Of a DNA stretch of 64,000 bases, positions 1-8,641 are shown piece after piece; positions within the stretch are counted from its first letter, which is position 1, and every line of letters begins with the position of its first letter. The position numbers and the translations under genes were made by a program. Below the pieces are notes generated by a model. That model did no database searches. It saw only the letters and a list, made by a program, of their open reading frames with translations, and had not been told where the DNA came from. The stretch is from Chryseobacterium taklimakanense (GTDB taxonomy: Bacteria > Bacteroidota > Bacteroidia > Flavobacteriales > Weeksellaceae). Where the stretch lies: positions 1,178,001 through 1,242,000 of the forward strand of contig NZ_LT906465.1 of NCBI RefSeq assembly GCF_900187185.1. Direction: 5' to 3'.

Positions 1-420
1 TCCAGAAAATGCGAGTGTGGGCAGCAACTGGATTACGCGATGAGCTACATCAACGATCATGGCGGTATCATCATTTATTTGCGGCAGGAAGGCCGCAACA
101 TCGGCATCATTAATAAACTCCGGGCGTATGCTCTGCAGGAGAAAGGTCTGGATACGGTACAGGCTAATTTGCAGCTGGGTTTACCGGCAGATGACCGTGA
201 TTTTTCTGTAGCGATTGAAATTTTAAAAGATCTGGGCGTGAAGGAAGTTAATCTTCTTACCAATAACCCGGATAAAATGAAATACGTTGAGGAGAGCGGG
301 ATCATCCTGAATTCCAGAATTCCTCTGCAGATCGAAGCTACGGATGAAAGCCGCGATTATCTAAAAGTTAAGAAAACGTACTTTGGTCACCTTTTAAATT
401 CAAATCAGGAAAATTCTTAA
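1..420 (+). CDS. ribA: GTP cyclohydrolase II, C-terminal part (truncated by window start)
   Basis: This is the 3' part of a GTP cyclohydrolase II, which opens GTP to the first pyrimidine intermediate of riboflavin synthesis. The reading frame is already open at base 1. The fragment starts inside the zinc-binding site (SRKCECG, two of the three zinc cysteines) and continues through the family motifs YLRQEGRNIG, a conserved AN-x-x-LGLPADDRDF segment, and LLTNNPDKM. About 139 residues are visible. The N-terminus lies outside the window, so it may be a stand-alone RibA or the C-terminal half of a bifunctional RibBA. Its TAA stop shares the bases TTAA with the stop of the convergent deoD gene. Confidence 0.95.
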   Translation, partial: SRKCECGQQLDYAMSYINDHGGIIIYLRQEGRNIGIINKLRAYALQEKGLDTVQANLQLGLPADDRDFSVAIEILKDLGVKEVNLLTNNPDKMKYVEESGIILNSRIPLQIEATDESRDYLKVKKTYFGHLLNSNQENS

Positions 421-1124
421 AACCTCAGTGCAGATTCCAGGGCGAGTTCCATCATTGTTCTCAGCGCACGTTCCCTTTCATCGGCAGAAATTTGTTCACG
501 CGTTGGGATAATATCAGAAACTGTAAGTATTGTGGCCGCATTTTTCCCAAGGAACTGGGCATTGGCAAACAAAGCGAAAGCTTCCATTTCCACCGCAAGG
601 CAGCTGTATTTTGTGGCAATTTGCGGCACCTCAGCACTTTTTCTGTAAAAAATATCGCTGGTGTGAATATTTGTTGGAATTGTTTTTAAACTTAATTCTT
701 TCGCGGTATGACTGATGACGTCAAACAGATTGCCCTGGTTTGAGATGATTTCCTCATCAATCTCCCAGGCGAATTTAGCGTAAGTACTTTCACTGGCAGC
801 ATTTTCAACATTAAGAATATCAAACAGTTTTAGCTCCGGCGTATAAGCACCGCAGGTGCCGATTCTTACTATATTTTCAACTTCATATTCAGTATAAAGT
901 TCATAAGAGTAGATGCCAATACTCGGAACGCCCATTCCGCTGGCGCCCACGGTGATTTCCTGTCCTTTGTACAGACCTGTATAGTAAAAAATATTCCTGG
1001 TCGTGCTTACTAGTTTTGCATCAGTAAGGTAATGATCTGCTATGAATTTTGCTCTCAAAGGATCTCCCGGCTGAAGTACTGTTTTGGCGATTTCCTCTTT
1101 CTTGGCACTGATGTGAACGCTCAT
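417..1124 (-). CDS. deoD: Purine nucleoside phosphorylase, DeoD type
   Basis: Cytosolic enzyme that splits purine (deoxy)ribonucleosides with phosphate to free base and (deoxy)ribose-1-phosphate, in nucleoside salvage. The 235-residue length is right for the hexameric trimeric-type DeoD family. Visible motifs are QPGDPLRAK near residue 18 (phosphate-binding GDP segment), the central GMGVPSIGIYSYEL, RIGTCGAY near residue 87, AVEMEAFALF near 178 (ribose-binding Met-Glu) and LTVSDI near 200 (catalytic Asp). A TAnnTTTG promoter element on the minus strand (1147-1154) lies 22 nt upstream of the ATG. The gene converges on ribA with stops overlapping by 3 nt. Annotation is secure. Confidence 0.95.
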   Translation of the reverse strand: MSVHISAKKEEIAKTVLQPGDPLRAKFIADHYLTDAKLVSTTRNIFYYTGLYKGQEITVGASGMGVPSIGIYSYELYTEYEVENIVRIGTCGAYTPELKLFDILNVENAASESTYAKFAWEIDEEIISNQGNLFDVISHTAKELSLKTIPTNIHTSDIFYRKSAEVPQIATKYSCLAVEMEAFALFANAQFLGKNAATILTVSDIIPTREQISADERERALRTMMELALESALRF

Positions 1125-1146
1125 ATCTTTTATTTAAAATTCATAT

Positions 1147-1154
1147 CAAAGATA
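1147..1154 (-). promoter_or_regulatory. -7 promoter element TATCTTTG for deoD
   Basis: Exact match to the Bacteroidota -7 consensus TAnnTTTG on the minus strand, 22 nt before the deoD start. The -33 element was not clear. Confidence 0.5.
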
Positions 1155-1171
1155 AGAAAATACCTTAGGAA

Positions 1172-1197
1172 CAAAAAATCCCGCTGTTACGCGGGAT
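1172..1197 (-). terminator. Rho-independent terminator of the 1219-1731 lipoprotein gene
   Basis: Stem ATCCCGC/GCGGGAT with a short loop, followed in the minus direction by a run of six T. It lies just downstream of the lipoprotein stop codon. Confidence 0.75.
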
Positions 1198-1218
1198 CGA
1201 TATTTAAATGATTTTTGG

Positions 1219-1731
1219 TTAAAGTTTTCCAACCTTAGAATCGTCGATGTTGTAATATTTAATCACTTCTTCATAGTTTGAATAATCTACATTTGCCCTG
1301 CCCGTCGCAGCTGCCGGAACAAACACCACTCTGAAAGTCTGGTTATTCAGATAAGAATTCTTGAATGCCGCATTCTGCGCTGCAATATCAATATTTCCAC
1401 CGGCATAGATTGCAAAATCCTGTCTCGTGAAATCAAAGTCATAATCCAATTCGCCTTCCGGGAGAAATAAAGTTCTTGGTATCTGCTGCCAAACTGCATT
1501 GGCTCCATCAACACCGGATTTTCTGTATACCAAAATAACATCGGTGGACGGGATTGCATTGAACGACTTGCTGATGACATACTTGCCATTAACACTCTGG
1601 AAGCTCGCCGTAAGGTCATATACTAAAGGATAGGTATCATTATCTGGGGAATCATCTCTGCTATCAGAAGTACAGCTTACAACCAGGAATCCCACCAACG
1701 CTATCATTAAAAAGGAAAACAGTTTTTTCAT
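1219..1731 (-). CDS. Hypothetical lipoprotein
   Basis: A protein of 170 residues with a lipoprotein signal peptide: MKKLFSF, a hydrophobic stretch, then the lipobox FLVVSC with the modified Cys near residue 20, followed by an acidic Asp/Ser-rich linker (TSDSRDDSPDND). The start at 1731 is chosen because it gives a normal signal peptide; the 15 extra upstream residues of the longest reading frame look like untranslated leader. The remainder is a predicted all-beta globular domain with no motif I recognise. It is transcribed alone and ends at a strong terminator. Similar small lipoproteins are common in Flavobacteriia and have no assigned function. It should be anchored to an envelope membrane. 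Confidence 0.75.
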   Translation of the reverse strand: MKKLFSFLMIALVGFLVVSCTSDSRDDSPDNDTYPLVYDLTASFQSVNGKYVISKSFNAIPSTDVILVYRKSGVDGANAVWQQIPRTLFLPEGELDYDFDFTRQDFAIYAGGNIDIAAQNAAFKNSYLNNQTFRVVFVPAAATGRANVDYSNYEEVIKYYNIDDSKVGKL

Positions 1732-1824
1732 TGTTACAAAATTTAGATTGTTAGTACCGGCAATTATCCAAAACAAGTGCCAAAGATTAAGATAAGTTAA
1801 GAGCCGACAAATCTTTAAATATTG

Positions 1825-1832
1825 TATTTTTG
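1825..1832 (+). promoter_or_regulatory. -7 promoter element TATTTTTG for the GH3 gene
   Basis: Exact TAnnTTTG match 22 nt upstream of the ATG at 1855. Confidence 0.5.
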
Positions 1833-1854
1833 TTCAAAGGACAAAATTTAAAAT

Positions 1855-3567
1855 ATGAGATTAAAAATGTCAGTGCTGGTTTTAATTTTATCCATAGGAT
1901 TAAAATCAGCTCTTTACGCACAATACAAACCCAACAACCTGACTGCTGAAGATGAAAGAAAAGCACAGGCATGGGTAAGCAAAACTTACAGTTCTCTTTC
2001 CCAGGACGAAAAACTGGGGCAACTTTTCATTGTTGCGCTTTACGTAAACCGCGGCGAAGAGGAAATCAATAAAGTGCGGAATCTTGTGGTGAATGAAAAA
2101 CTGGGCGGCCTGATTCTGATGCAGGATGATGCGGCGCGGCATATTGCTTTACTGAACGAATTCCAGAGCAAATCTAAAGTTCCGATGATGATCGGGATGG
2201 ATGCAGAATGGGGATTATACCAGAGAATTGCAGCAGCGAAAAAATTCCCCTGGGCCATGACTTTAGGCGCCATTCAGGATAAAAGTCTGATTACAGAAAT
2301 GTCTGCAAAAATTGCGGAAGATGCCAAAAGAATGGGCGTCAACTGGGATTTTGCCCCTGTTGTAGATGTGAATACCAACCCCAACAACCCCATCATTGGG
2401 AACAGAAGCTTTGGTTCGGAGGTAGATAATGTGGTGAAATCGGCTCTGGCGTATTCTGCGGGGCTTCAAAACAGCAATGTTTTGGCGGCAATAAAGCATT
2501 TCCCGGGACACGGAGACACGAGTACCGATTCACACCATGATTTGCCGGTAGTTTCCCACGATTTGAAAAGACTGAATGAAGTGGAACTCGCACCTTTCAA
2601 AGCATTGACGGATAAAGGAATTGGCGGCGTGATGGTCGCGCATCTTTATGTTCCGGCCCTGGAAAAACAGCCAGGCGTTCCGGCATCGGTTTCCAAAAGC
2701 ATCATTACCGGACTGCTGAAAGAAAAATATGGTTATAAAGGTCTGATTATTACTGATGCCTTGAATATGGGCGCTGTTGCGAAACGCTACAAACCGGGCG
2801 AACTGGATGCACTGGCGTTTAAAGCCGGAAACGATATTATGCTTTTTTCTGATGGTGTAAAGGAAGGGAAACGCCTGATTCAACAGGCGATTGATAAAGG
2901 TGAAATTTCACAAAACCGCGTAGAGGAAAGTGTAAAGAAGATTCTTTTGACCAAATATTATTTAGGTTTAACACAGTATGTGCCGAAAAATCCAGAAAAT
3001 ATCAACAGAGACCTGAACAACGACAGCCACACGAAAACCGTTCAGAAAATGTACGCCAATGCATTAACGCTCCTGAGAGATGAGAAAAAACTCCTACCGC
3101 TGAACTGCAAAGAAACTCACTATTACGTTCCGCTGGAGGAAGCACCTTATCAGACTTTTGCAGATCAGCTGAATTTGAGAACCAGTGTAATTGTAAAAAG
3201 AGCGAATGAGATTTCATCAATTCCGGCGAATTCTAAAGTGATTGTCGGATTCCACAAGGATAATTCTACGGCTTACAAACCTTATAAAATTTCTGATGCC
3301 TCAAAGAAAGTTTTGGCTGATCTAGGTAAGAATCAAAATATCATTCTCAATGTTTTTGGTTCCGCATACGCTTTAAAAGATGTCGATATTTCAAAAATTT
3401 CAACCGTCCTGGTAGCTTATGAGAACAATGACGATGCCATGACAGCGGCAGCAAAATCGCTGCACGGACAAACAAAAATTCACGGCAGATTGCCTGTTTT
3501 CGTCAACGAAAAACTGAAAGCAGGCATGGGAATGGATTTGAATCCAACTAAACAAACCACTAAATAA
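1855..3567 (+). CDS. Glycoside hydrolase family 3 protein (beta-N-acetylhexosaminidase-like)
   Basis: Exported GH3 glycosidase of 570 residues. A signal peptide occupies the first ~22 residues (ending LYAQ). The TIM-barrel domain follows: LGQLFIVALY near 55, IGMDAEWG near 113, the NagZ-type signature KHFPGHGDTSTDSHHDLP near 214 (Lys-His pair plus the His/Asp catalytic loop) and ITDALNMGAV near 299 (nucleophile Asp in TDAL-x-M). A smaller C-terminal alpha/beta domain completes it, but the beta-lactamase domain fused to some Bacteroidota relatives is absent. Likely substrate is GlcNAc-containing peptidoglycan or chitin fragments in the periplasm; this is inferred from the NagZ-like loop. It may act in cell-wall recycling. 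ATG 1855 is favoured over the Met three codons later because of promoter spacing, but either is possible. Confidence 0.88.
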   Translation: MRLKMSVLVLILSIGLKSALYAQYKPNNLTAEDERKAQAWVSKTYSSLSQDEKLGQLFIVALYVNRGEEEINKVRNLVVNEKLGGLILMQDDAARHIALLNEFQSKSKVPMMIGMDAEWGLYQRIAAAKKFPWAMTLGAIQDKSLITEMSAKIAEDAKRMGVNWDFAPVVDVNTNPNNPIIGNRSFGSEVDNVVKSALAYSAGLQNSNVLAAIKHFPGHGDTSTDSHHDLPVVSHDLKRLNEVELAPFKALTDKGIGGVMVAHLYVPALEKQPGVPASVSKSIITGLLKEKYGYKGLIITDALNMGAVAKRYKPGELDALAFKAGNDIMLFSDGVKEGKRLIQQAIDKGEISQNRVEESVKKILLTKYYLGLTQYVPKNPENINRDLNNDSHTKTVQKMYANALTLLRDEKKLLPLNCKETHYYVPLEEAPYQTFADQLNLRTSVIVKRANEISSIPANSKVIVGFHKDNSTAYKPYKISDASKKVLADLGKNQNIILNVFGSAYALKDVDISKISTVLVAYENNDDAMTAAAKSLHGQTKIHGRLPVFVNEKLKAGMGMDLNPTKQTTK

Positions 3568-3571
3568 TATT

Positions 3572-3587
3572 GCACAGATTTTCACAG
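3572..3587 (+). repeat. 16-bp inverted repeat, left copy, flanking bshA
   Basis: GCACAGATTTTCACAG, the exact reverse complement of 4820-4835. Further ATCTGTG-like units occur nearby (around 3640). The two copies lie in the spacers on either side of bshA. Confidence 0.7.
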
Positions 3588-3665
3588 CTGGTATGCTTTC
3601 TCAACCGCATAACTCTAAACTGAAAAACTGAAACCTGTGTAATCTGTGAGAAACAAAAATAAAAA

Positions 3666-4802
3666 ATGAAAATCGGAATACTCTGTTACCCAACCTACGG
3701 CGGGAGCGGCATTGTGGCCACCGAACTGGGGATGTCTTTAGCCAAAAAAGGCTATGAAGTTCATTTTATTTCCAACAATTTGCCGGCACGCCTGGATATT
3801 ACCAATCCCAATATCTTTTTTCATAAAGTCAACTTGCAGACCTATCCGCTGTTCCAGTATCAGCCGTATGATATTGCGCTGAGTTCTATGATTTACCGCG
3901 TTGTGAACCTCTATAAACTGGATTTGCTGCACGCACATTATGCGATTCCTTACGCTTATGCGGCGTTTACTGCAAAGCAGATGCTGAAAGAAGAAGGTAA
4001 AGATATTCCGCTCGTAACCACCCTTCACGGGACGGATATCACTTTGGTTGGCCAACACCCCAGTTACAAACATGCGGTAGAATTCTCTATCAATCAGAGC
4101 GATACGGTGACATCGGTTTCAGAAAGCCTGAAAGCAGATACCCTGAAGTTTTTCAATATTAAAAAAGACATCCAGGTGATTACCAATTTCATCGATAATT
4201 CTGATTTCGAGGACATCAAGTACTGTCAAAGAAATCAGTTTGCCGACGATGACGAGAAAATAATGATCCATGTTTCCAACCTACGTCCGGTGAAGCGTGT
4301 GGAAGAGGTTTTAACGATTTTCAAAACGGTGAACAGTCACGTCAAATCGAAACTTATCATCATCGGTGAAGGTCCGGATATGGAAAAAATCAGTACCTTT
4401 TTGGAAGAAAACCCAGACCTGATTGATAAAATCCGTCTTTTGGGGAAAGTGAATGACCTGTACCGGATTTTACAACTTTCAGATGTGTTTCTTCTGCCTT
4501 CTGAACAGGAAAGTTTCGGCCTCGCCGCCCTCGAAGCAATGGCTGCCGGAACGCCGGTGATCAGTTCGAATGCCGGTGGTATTCCTGAGGTAAATATTCA
4601 GGGTGAAACCGGATTTTTAGCGGAAGTGGGCAATGTAGAGGCTATGGCCAATTACACGATAAAACTGCTCAGCGACCAAGAACTTTTGGCAAAAATGAAG
4701 AAAAATGCTAAAGAGCAGGCGATGAAGTTCGATCTGGTAAACATCCTCCCCATTTATGAGAAAATGTATGCGGAGACCATAAATAATTTTGTTAAGAATT
4801 AA
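3666..4802 (+). CDS. bshA: N-acetyl-alpha-D-glucosaminyl L-malate synthase
   Basis: First enzyme of bacillithiol synthesis: it transfers GlcNAc from UDP-GlcNAc to L-malate in the cytosol. It is a 378-residue GT4 glycosyltransferase with the BshA-specific N-terminus (MKIGILCYPTYGGSGIVATE, a glycine-rich loop), HAHYAIPYAYAA near 98, TTLHGTDITLVG near 118, NFIDNSDF near 176, and the GT-B donor site EQESFGLAALEAMAAGTPV near 280 (EX7E motif). Full length. Bacillithiol is the main low-molecular-weight thiol of many Bacteroidota. The other bsh genes are not in this window. It is flanked by a 16-bp inverted repeat in the two spacers. Confidence 0.95.
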   Translation: MKIGILCYPTYGGSGIVATELGMSLAKKGYEVHFISNNLPARLDITNPNIFFHKVNLQTYPLFQYQPYDIALSSMIYRVVNLYKLDLLHAHYAIPYAYAAFTAKQMLKEEGKDIPLVTTLHGTDITLVGQHPSYKHAVEFSINQSDTVTSVSESLKADTLKFFNIKKDIQVITNFIDNSDFEDIKYCQRNQFADDDEKIMIHVSNLRPVKRVEEVLTIFKTVNSHVKSKLIIIGEGPDMEKISTFLEENPDLIDKIRLLGKVNDLYRILQLSDVFLLPSEQESFGLAALEAMAAGTPVISSNAGGIPEVNIQGETGFLAEVGNVEAMANYTIKLLSDQELLAKMKKNAKEQAMKFDLVNILPIYEKMYAETINNFVKN

Positions 4803-4819
4803 ACACACAGAATTTATAT

Positions 4820-4835
4820 CTGTGAAAATCTGTGC
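4820..4835 (+). repeat. 16-bp inverted repeat, right copy, flanking bshA
   Basis: CTGTGAAAATCTGTGC, exact reverse complement of 3572-3587. It sits in the 103-bp spacer between bshA and the DUF2851 gene. Confidence 0.7.
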
Positions 4836-4905
4836 TATCGGTGTTAAAAAAATACGCACGGATTCAGGATTTATACAGATTAGTTTTACCGTGGAAAAAT
4901 AAAAT

Positions 4906-6168
4906 ATGACCGAGAAACTCCTTCAATACCTTTGGAATTACAAGATTTTTAAAAGTTTTGATTTTAAAGATACAGAAGGGAATGCTATAGAAATTCTCGA
5001 CTTTGGAAAATGGAACAGCGATTCGGGGCCTGATTTTCTCCTGGCTAAGATTAAGATGAAGGATTTAGTTTTGGTGGGAAATATTGAACTGCACACCAAA
5101 TCTTCAGACTGGATCTTCCATAACCATTCCGGAGACCCAAATTTTGACAACCTCATCCTGCACGCGGTTTACCAGCATGATGTCGAGATCGGTGAATTTT
5201 CAGACAAAAATATCCCGACACTGGAGTTAAAAGAATATATCGAAGAGGAAACGCTTTGGAAATACGGACAGTTGCTTCATGAGAACGAATTCATAGCGTG
5301 CGAAAAAATTTTTAATCCAAAAAACATCCCCTTCCAGTTTGCAGAAGAAAAGCTGCTGCAGAAACTCGACGAAAAATCTTTGGAAATAGAAGCCAGCCTG
5401 AGAAAATTCAAAAACAATTACGAGGCCGTTCTTTTTCATTATTTGGCATATGCTTTTGGATTGAAGGTGAATGCAGCGATTTTTAAACAAATCGCGGAAA
5501 GTATTGATTTTTCCGTCGTCAATAAAATCAGGCAAAACGAAACGCAACTGGAAGCGTTATTTTTCGGAACTGCGAACTGGCTCGAAAATGCCGAAGACTG
5601 CCAAATGAAAATCTGGAAACGCGAATTTGATTTCCTGAAAACGAAATTTCAACTTCCGAATGTGAAATTCAATCCAAAATTTTTAAGATTGCGGCCACCA
5701 AATTTCCCGACCGTACGGCTTTCGCAACTGGCGAATCTTTACCACAAACAGCCCAACCTTTTCTCAAAAATTATTCATGCTAAAACCATCGCAGAACTGC
5801 TGGAAATTTTTCATCGTGTGAAGGCCTCCGGATACTGGGACAACCACTTTAATTTTGGAAAAATTTCTGAAGTGAACCATGAGAAATTTTTAACGAAAAA
5901 CTTCGTTGAAATCCTGATCATCAATGCCGTGTTACCAATAAAATACACCTATCACAAATATCATACTGAAGAAACAGCAGACGAGATCCTGGACTTTTAC
6001 CGGGAAATCACCGCCGAAGAAAACCGCATCATAAAAGGCTGGAAAAATCTCGGTGTTCAAATTGAAAAAAGCCTGGAATCGCAGGCATTTATTTACCATT
6101 ACAAAAATTTCTGCGAACCAAAAAATTGTCTAAATTGCGGTATATTTTTCAAGACCATGACGGTTTGA
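4906..6168 (+). CDS. DUF2851 family protein
   Basis: A 420-residue soluble protein matching the DUF2851 family of Bacteroidota and Chlorobi. Recognition rests on the N-terminal block around residues 1-90: an aromatic start (LLQYLWNYKIF), DFGKWNSDSGPDFLLAKI, VGNIELHTKSSDWIFHNH and NLILHAVYQHD, which contains several conserved Asp/Glu/His residues that could form a metal or nuclease-like site (inference only). The C-terminus holds CEPKNCLNCGIF, a CxxxxCxxC cluster. No signal peptide. Function is unknown. It is followed closely by a PspC-domain gene on the same strand, a common arrangement in relatives. Confidence 0.85.
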   Translation: MTEKLLQYLWNYKIFKSFDFKDTEGNAIEILDFGKWNSDSGPDFLLAKIKMKDLVLVGNIELHTKSSDWIFHNHSGDPNFDNLILHAVYQHDVEIGEFSDKNIPTLELKEYIEEETLWKYGQLLHENEFIACEKIFNPKNIPFQFAEEKLLQKLDEKSLEIEASLRKFKNNYEAVLFHYLAYAFGLKVNAAIFKQIAESIDFSVVNKIRQNETQLEALFFGTANWLENAEDCQMKIWKREFDFLKTKFQLPNVKFNPKFLRLRPPNFPTVRLSQLANLYHKQPNLFSKIIHAKTIAELLEIFHRVKASGYWDNHFNFGKISEVNHEKFLTKNFVEILIINAVLPIKYTYHKYHTEETADEILDFYREITAEENRIIKGWKNLGVQIEKSLESQAFIYHYKNFCEPKNCLNCGIFFKTMTV

Positions 6169-6227
6169 TCTTAAAAACTTTTTGAGTATCAAACTTATAA
6201 CCTTGAAGCTTCAAACCTGAAACAAAA

Positions 6228-6464
6228 ATGACTGAACCTAAATTCATCACCAATATCCGCCACAACGTAGAACGTGAATGGTTTGGCACGCTCACAAGAA
6301 TGGGCGCAAAACTGGGAATTCCGGTGTCAAAACTTCGGGTGTTCTTCATCTACTCCACTTTTGCGACGGTTGGGTTTTTCTTTTTGATTTATCTTATTCT
6401 GGCATTTTCGCTTTGGGTAAAGGATATTTTCATAACCAGAAGGCCAAGTGTTTTTGATCTTTAA
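6228..6464 (+). CDS. PspC-domain small membrane protein
   Basis: A 78-residue protein: about 40 soluble residues, then one hydrophobic segment around residues 41-62 (FFIYSTFATVGFFFLIYLILAF) and a short basic tail. The block RMGAKLGIPVSKLRVFFIY is the PspC signature (a putative HTH-like stretch next to the membrane helix). PspC proteins bind partners at the inner membrane and in some bacteria activate the phage-shock response; in Bacteroidota the role is not established. Located 59 nt after the DUF2851 gene and 67 nt before a GNAT gene, so possibly co-transcribed. Confidence 0.8.
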   Translation: MTEPKFITNIRHNVEREWFGTLTRMGAKLGIPVSKLRVFFIYSTFATVGFFFLIYLILAFSLWVKDIFITRRPSVFDL

Positions 6465-6531
6465 AATTCATTCTGTAAAAAATTTTCCTTTAACAGTAAA
6501 TTCTTTTTTGCCCTTTAAATTACTTTGTGAA

Positions 6532-7050
6532 ATGGAATTCATTCAGATTACTTCGCCGGACGATTTTCGGACTAAAGAAATTTACAGTTCATACATAAAC
6601 TCTTTCCCCGAAGACGAAAGGAGAAACCGGGAACAATTCAGCCAACTTTTCAATAATGAAAAAGTGAAAGTTTTTTCTGTGCTGAATGACCTGAAATACA
6701 TTGGCTACCTCATCGCATGGGAGCTCACCGAATTTGTATTCATTGAACATTTTGAAATATTTTCTGAATTCCGGAGCCAGAAATTCGGGAGCGAAGTCAT
6801 CCAAAAACTGTTTCGCGATTACTCCAAAATTATCCTTGAAGCAGAACCTTCTGATTTGGATGACGATGCCCGCCGAAGGATTGATTTCTACAAAAGAAAC
6901 GGTTTCCAGATTGTGGATGAGGATTATCTGCAGCCGCCTTACTCACAGGACAAGAAACCCGTACCACTGTGGCTTTTAGCCAATTATACACCTGAAAAAC
7001 TGGGGCATTTGCGTGAAGAAATTAACGATGTCGTTTACTGCCTTTCTTAA
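6532..7050 (+). CDS. GNAT family N-acetyltransferase
   Basis: About 172 residues using ATG 6532; the reading frame stays open upstream to 6448, but those codons overlap the end of the PspC gene, and a TACTTTG promoter-like element lies at 6521-6527, so the internal ATG is preferred. The GNAT fold is suggested by the beta-strand/acetyl-CoA segment EIFSEFRSQKFGSEVIQKLF (the RSQKFGS part stands where the family has Q/RxxGxG/A) followed by RRIDFYKRNGFQIVDEDYLQP, the usual helix-strand near the C-terminus. It transfers an acetyl group from acetyl-CoA to an unknown amine. It converges on the 7047-7874 gene, overlapping by 4 nt at the stops. Confidence 0.75.
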   Translation: MEFIQITSPDDFRTKEIYSSYINSFPEDERRNREQFSQLFNNEKVKVFSVLNDLKYIGYLIAWELTEFVFIEHFEIFSEFRSQKFGSEVIQKLFRDYSKIILEAEPSDLDDDARRRIDFYKRNGFQIVDEDYLQPPYSQDKKPVPLWLLANYTPEKLGHLREEINDVVYCLS

Positions 7051-7874
7051 GCCGGCTCCTCCACCGATTTCATTTTATTCCTGTTCATGAAATCTTTCAG
7101 TTCTTTTTTCAGGTAAAATTCAATTGCAGTTTTATTGAAATTGCTGCGGAAATTTTTAGCAAGCTGGTATTTCCCGTCAACAAAGGCGAGCAGCATTTCA
7201 AACTGATATTCGTCTATACCGTGCTTATAAAAATAGCCCAAGTCGATATTCTCTTTTACGCGCTTGTAAAAAGCCTGAGTTTCTGCATAGTCTGCAGTGG
7301 TTTTGGCAGGTTGGACCGCTTTGGAAATTGACTTTATAGCGGCTCCGAGCAAACCGCCGCCACCAGAGGAGAAGAGGGACAGCTGACCCGATTTCATATC
7401 TGGGCCCAGGACCAAAGACGAAGGCATTTTGTTGGAAGGATAAGCCATGGCAGGCCCCGACTGCACCCATTTTGCAAGGTTGTTATTCAGTTCTTCCACT
7501 TTTTTCGGGCGGTCGAGCGCGCGGACATCCTTTCGCAGGTTTCCGGTTGGCTTGAAAGCGATTTCAACCTCTTCGATAAGCTGTGCGCGCAACTGTATGG
7601 CAATATTCAATGGTCTTGTAAAATGATCAGGCTGCACTTTTACTGAAACCCGCTCGAAATTGTTTTTTATAAACCTCAGTTCGTCGGAAGATCTTGCTCT
7701 GATTATGAAATTGCCATCGCTGTCGGTTCTTGCCGTTTCTTCGGTATGCACATTGAATACGAGCACACCGGGAACTTTTGTCCCGGCGTCGGTCGTCACA
7801 TGACCTATGACATATTGCTGGGCGCCCACAAAACCAAAGGCTAAAATGAAAATAAAAAGTAAAAATTTATTCAT
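7047..7874 (-). CDS. Carboxypeptidase-regulatory-like domain protein, paralogue 1
   Basis: A 275-residue exported protein. Signal peptide residues 1-18 (ending VGAQ) is followed by a CarboxypepD_reg-like beta-sandwich (about 20-95: VIGHVTTDAG-x-KVPGVLVFN, then DSDGNFIIRARSSDELRFIK), the plug-like domain that usually precedes TonB-dependent barrels, but here there is no barrel. The C-terminal part is helical and charged. It lies 2 nt after 7877-8641 and shares with it signal peptide, domain order and the DELRF motif, so the pair is a tandem duplication and an operon. Periplasmic or surface-associated; function unknown. Confidence 0.75.
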   Translation of the reverse strand: MNKFLLFIFILAFGFVGAQQYVIGHVTTDAGTKVPGVLVFNVHTEETARTDSDGNFIIRARSSDELRFIKNNFERVSVKVQPDHFTRPLNIAIQLRAQLIEEVEIAFKPTGNLRKDVRALDRPKKVEELNNNLAKWVQSGPAMAYPSNKMPSSLVLGPDMKSGQLSLFSSGGGGLLGAAIKSISKAVQPAKTTADYAETQAFYKRVKENIDLGYFYKHGIDEYQFEMLLAFVDGKYQLAKNFRSNFNKTAIEFYLKKELKDFMNRNKMKSVEEPA

Positions 7875-7876
7875 AG

Positions 7877-8641
7877 TTACTGTTTTAATCTTAAAATATA
7901 GACAGGAAAAGATTCTTCCATCTCCACAAGGACGCCGGACAGGTTCCTCACCTTTACCAACTGCCGGATTTTGGGATTCTCCGTGAAGGAAAATTCTATA
8001 AATTCCGGAATTCGTCTCTGGGGCACACCGGCATTGGTGAAATAATCATCGGAAACACGCTTACGGATCCAGTACACATCAGACTGCTGGTCTTCGAGTT
8101 CGTAAAGATGTTTTTTGCGGCGGGCATCCCCGCTGATGATATCGTAAACGCCCTGAATATTCAGAACCCCAAAAGCCAGCGGTTTCAAAACATCGTCCAC
8201 CAGTTCGGCCGGTTTTTCCCGCGGTTTTTCCGGAGAAGCCGGCAGGCCGATATTTTTTTTCAGCTGGGCGGTTTTGTCTTCTCTTGCCAGAAGTTTGGAA
8301 TCCCTGTTCAGATCTCCTGAAAGTTTCACTGCATTGAGCTTCACTTCTTCAATATTGTGATAGGCTTGTCTTAAATGGGCATAGACACGGCTTTCTGCTG
8401 AAGATATGGTGACCGCGCTGCGCTCGTAACCGGCTTTCACAAACCTTAATTCGTCCTTTGGCAGCGCTTCGATGGAGAAATTTCCCTCGCCGTCGGTATA
8501 GGTTTTCTGGCCGGTACGCATATTGATGATGAGCACGGAGGAAAGCGGTACTTCACCGTCTGTAACGACTTTGCCCGGAATGTTTTGAGCAAAAATGACG
8601 ACGCAGGAGAAAAATAGGGTTAAAAGTAAAATTCTTTTCAA
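7877..8641 (-). CDS. Carboxypeptidase-regulatory-like domain protein, paralogue 2
   Basis: A 254-residue exported protein, first gene of a two-gene operon. Signal peptide 1-18 (ending IFAQ), then a CarboxypepD_reg-like domain (residues ~20-92: IPGKVVTDGEVPLSSVLIIN, then DGEGNFSIEALPKDELRFVK). The middle is a Lys/Pro-rich helical region (KKNIGLPASPEKPREKP) and the C-terminus is predicted beta-rich. It is clearly homologous to the downstream gene over the first ~150 residues. No outer-membrane barrel is present, so it is not itself a TonB receptor. The function is unknown; such proteins are frequent in Flavobacteriia. Confidence 0.75.
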   Translation of the reverse strand: MKRILLLTLFFSCVVIFAQNIPGKVVTDGEVPLSSVLIINMRTGQKTYTDGEGNFSIEALPKDELRFVKAGYERSAVTISSAESRVYAHLRQAYHNIEEVKLNAVKLSGDLNRDSKLLAREDKTAQLKKNIGLPASPEKPREKPAELVDDVLKPLAFGVLNIQGVYDIISGDARRKKHLYELEDQQSDVYWIRKRVSDDYFTNAGVPQRRIPEFIEFSFTENPKIRQLVKVRNLSGVLVEMEESFPVYILRLKQ

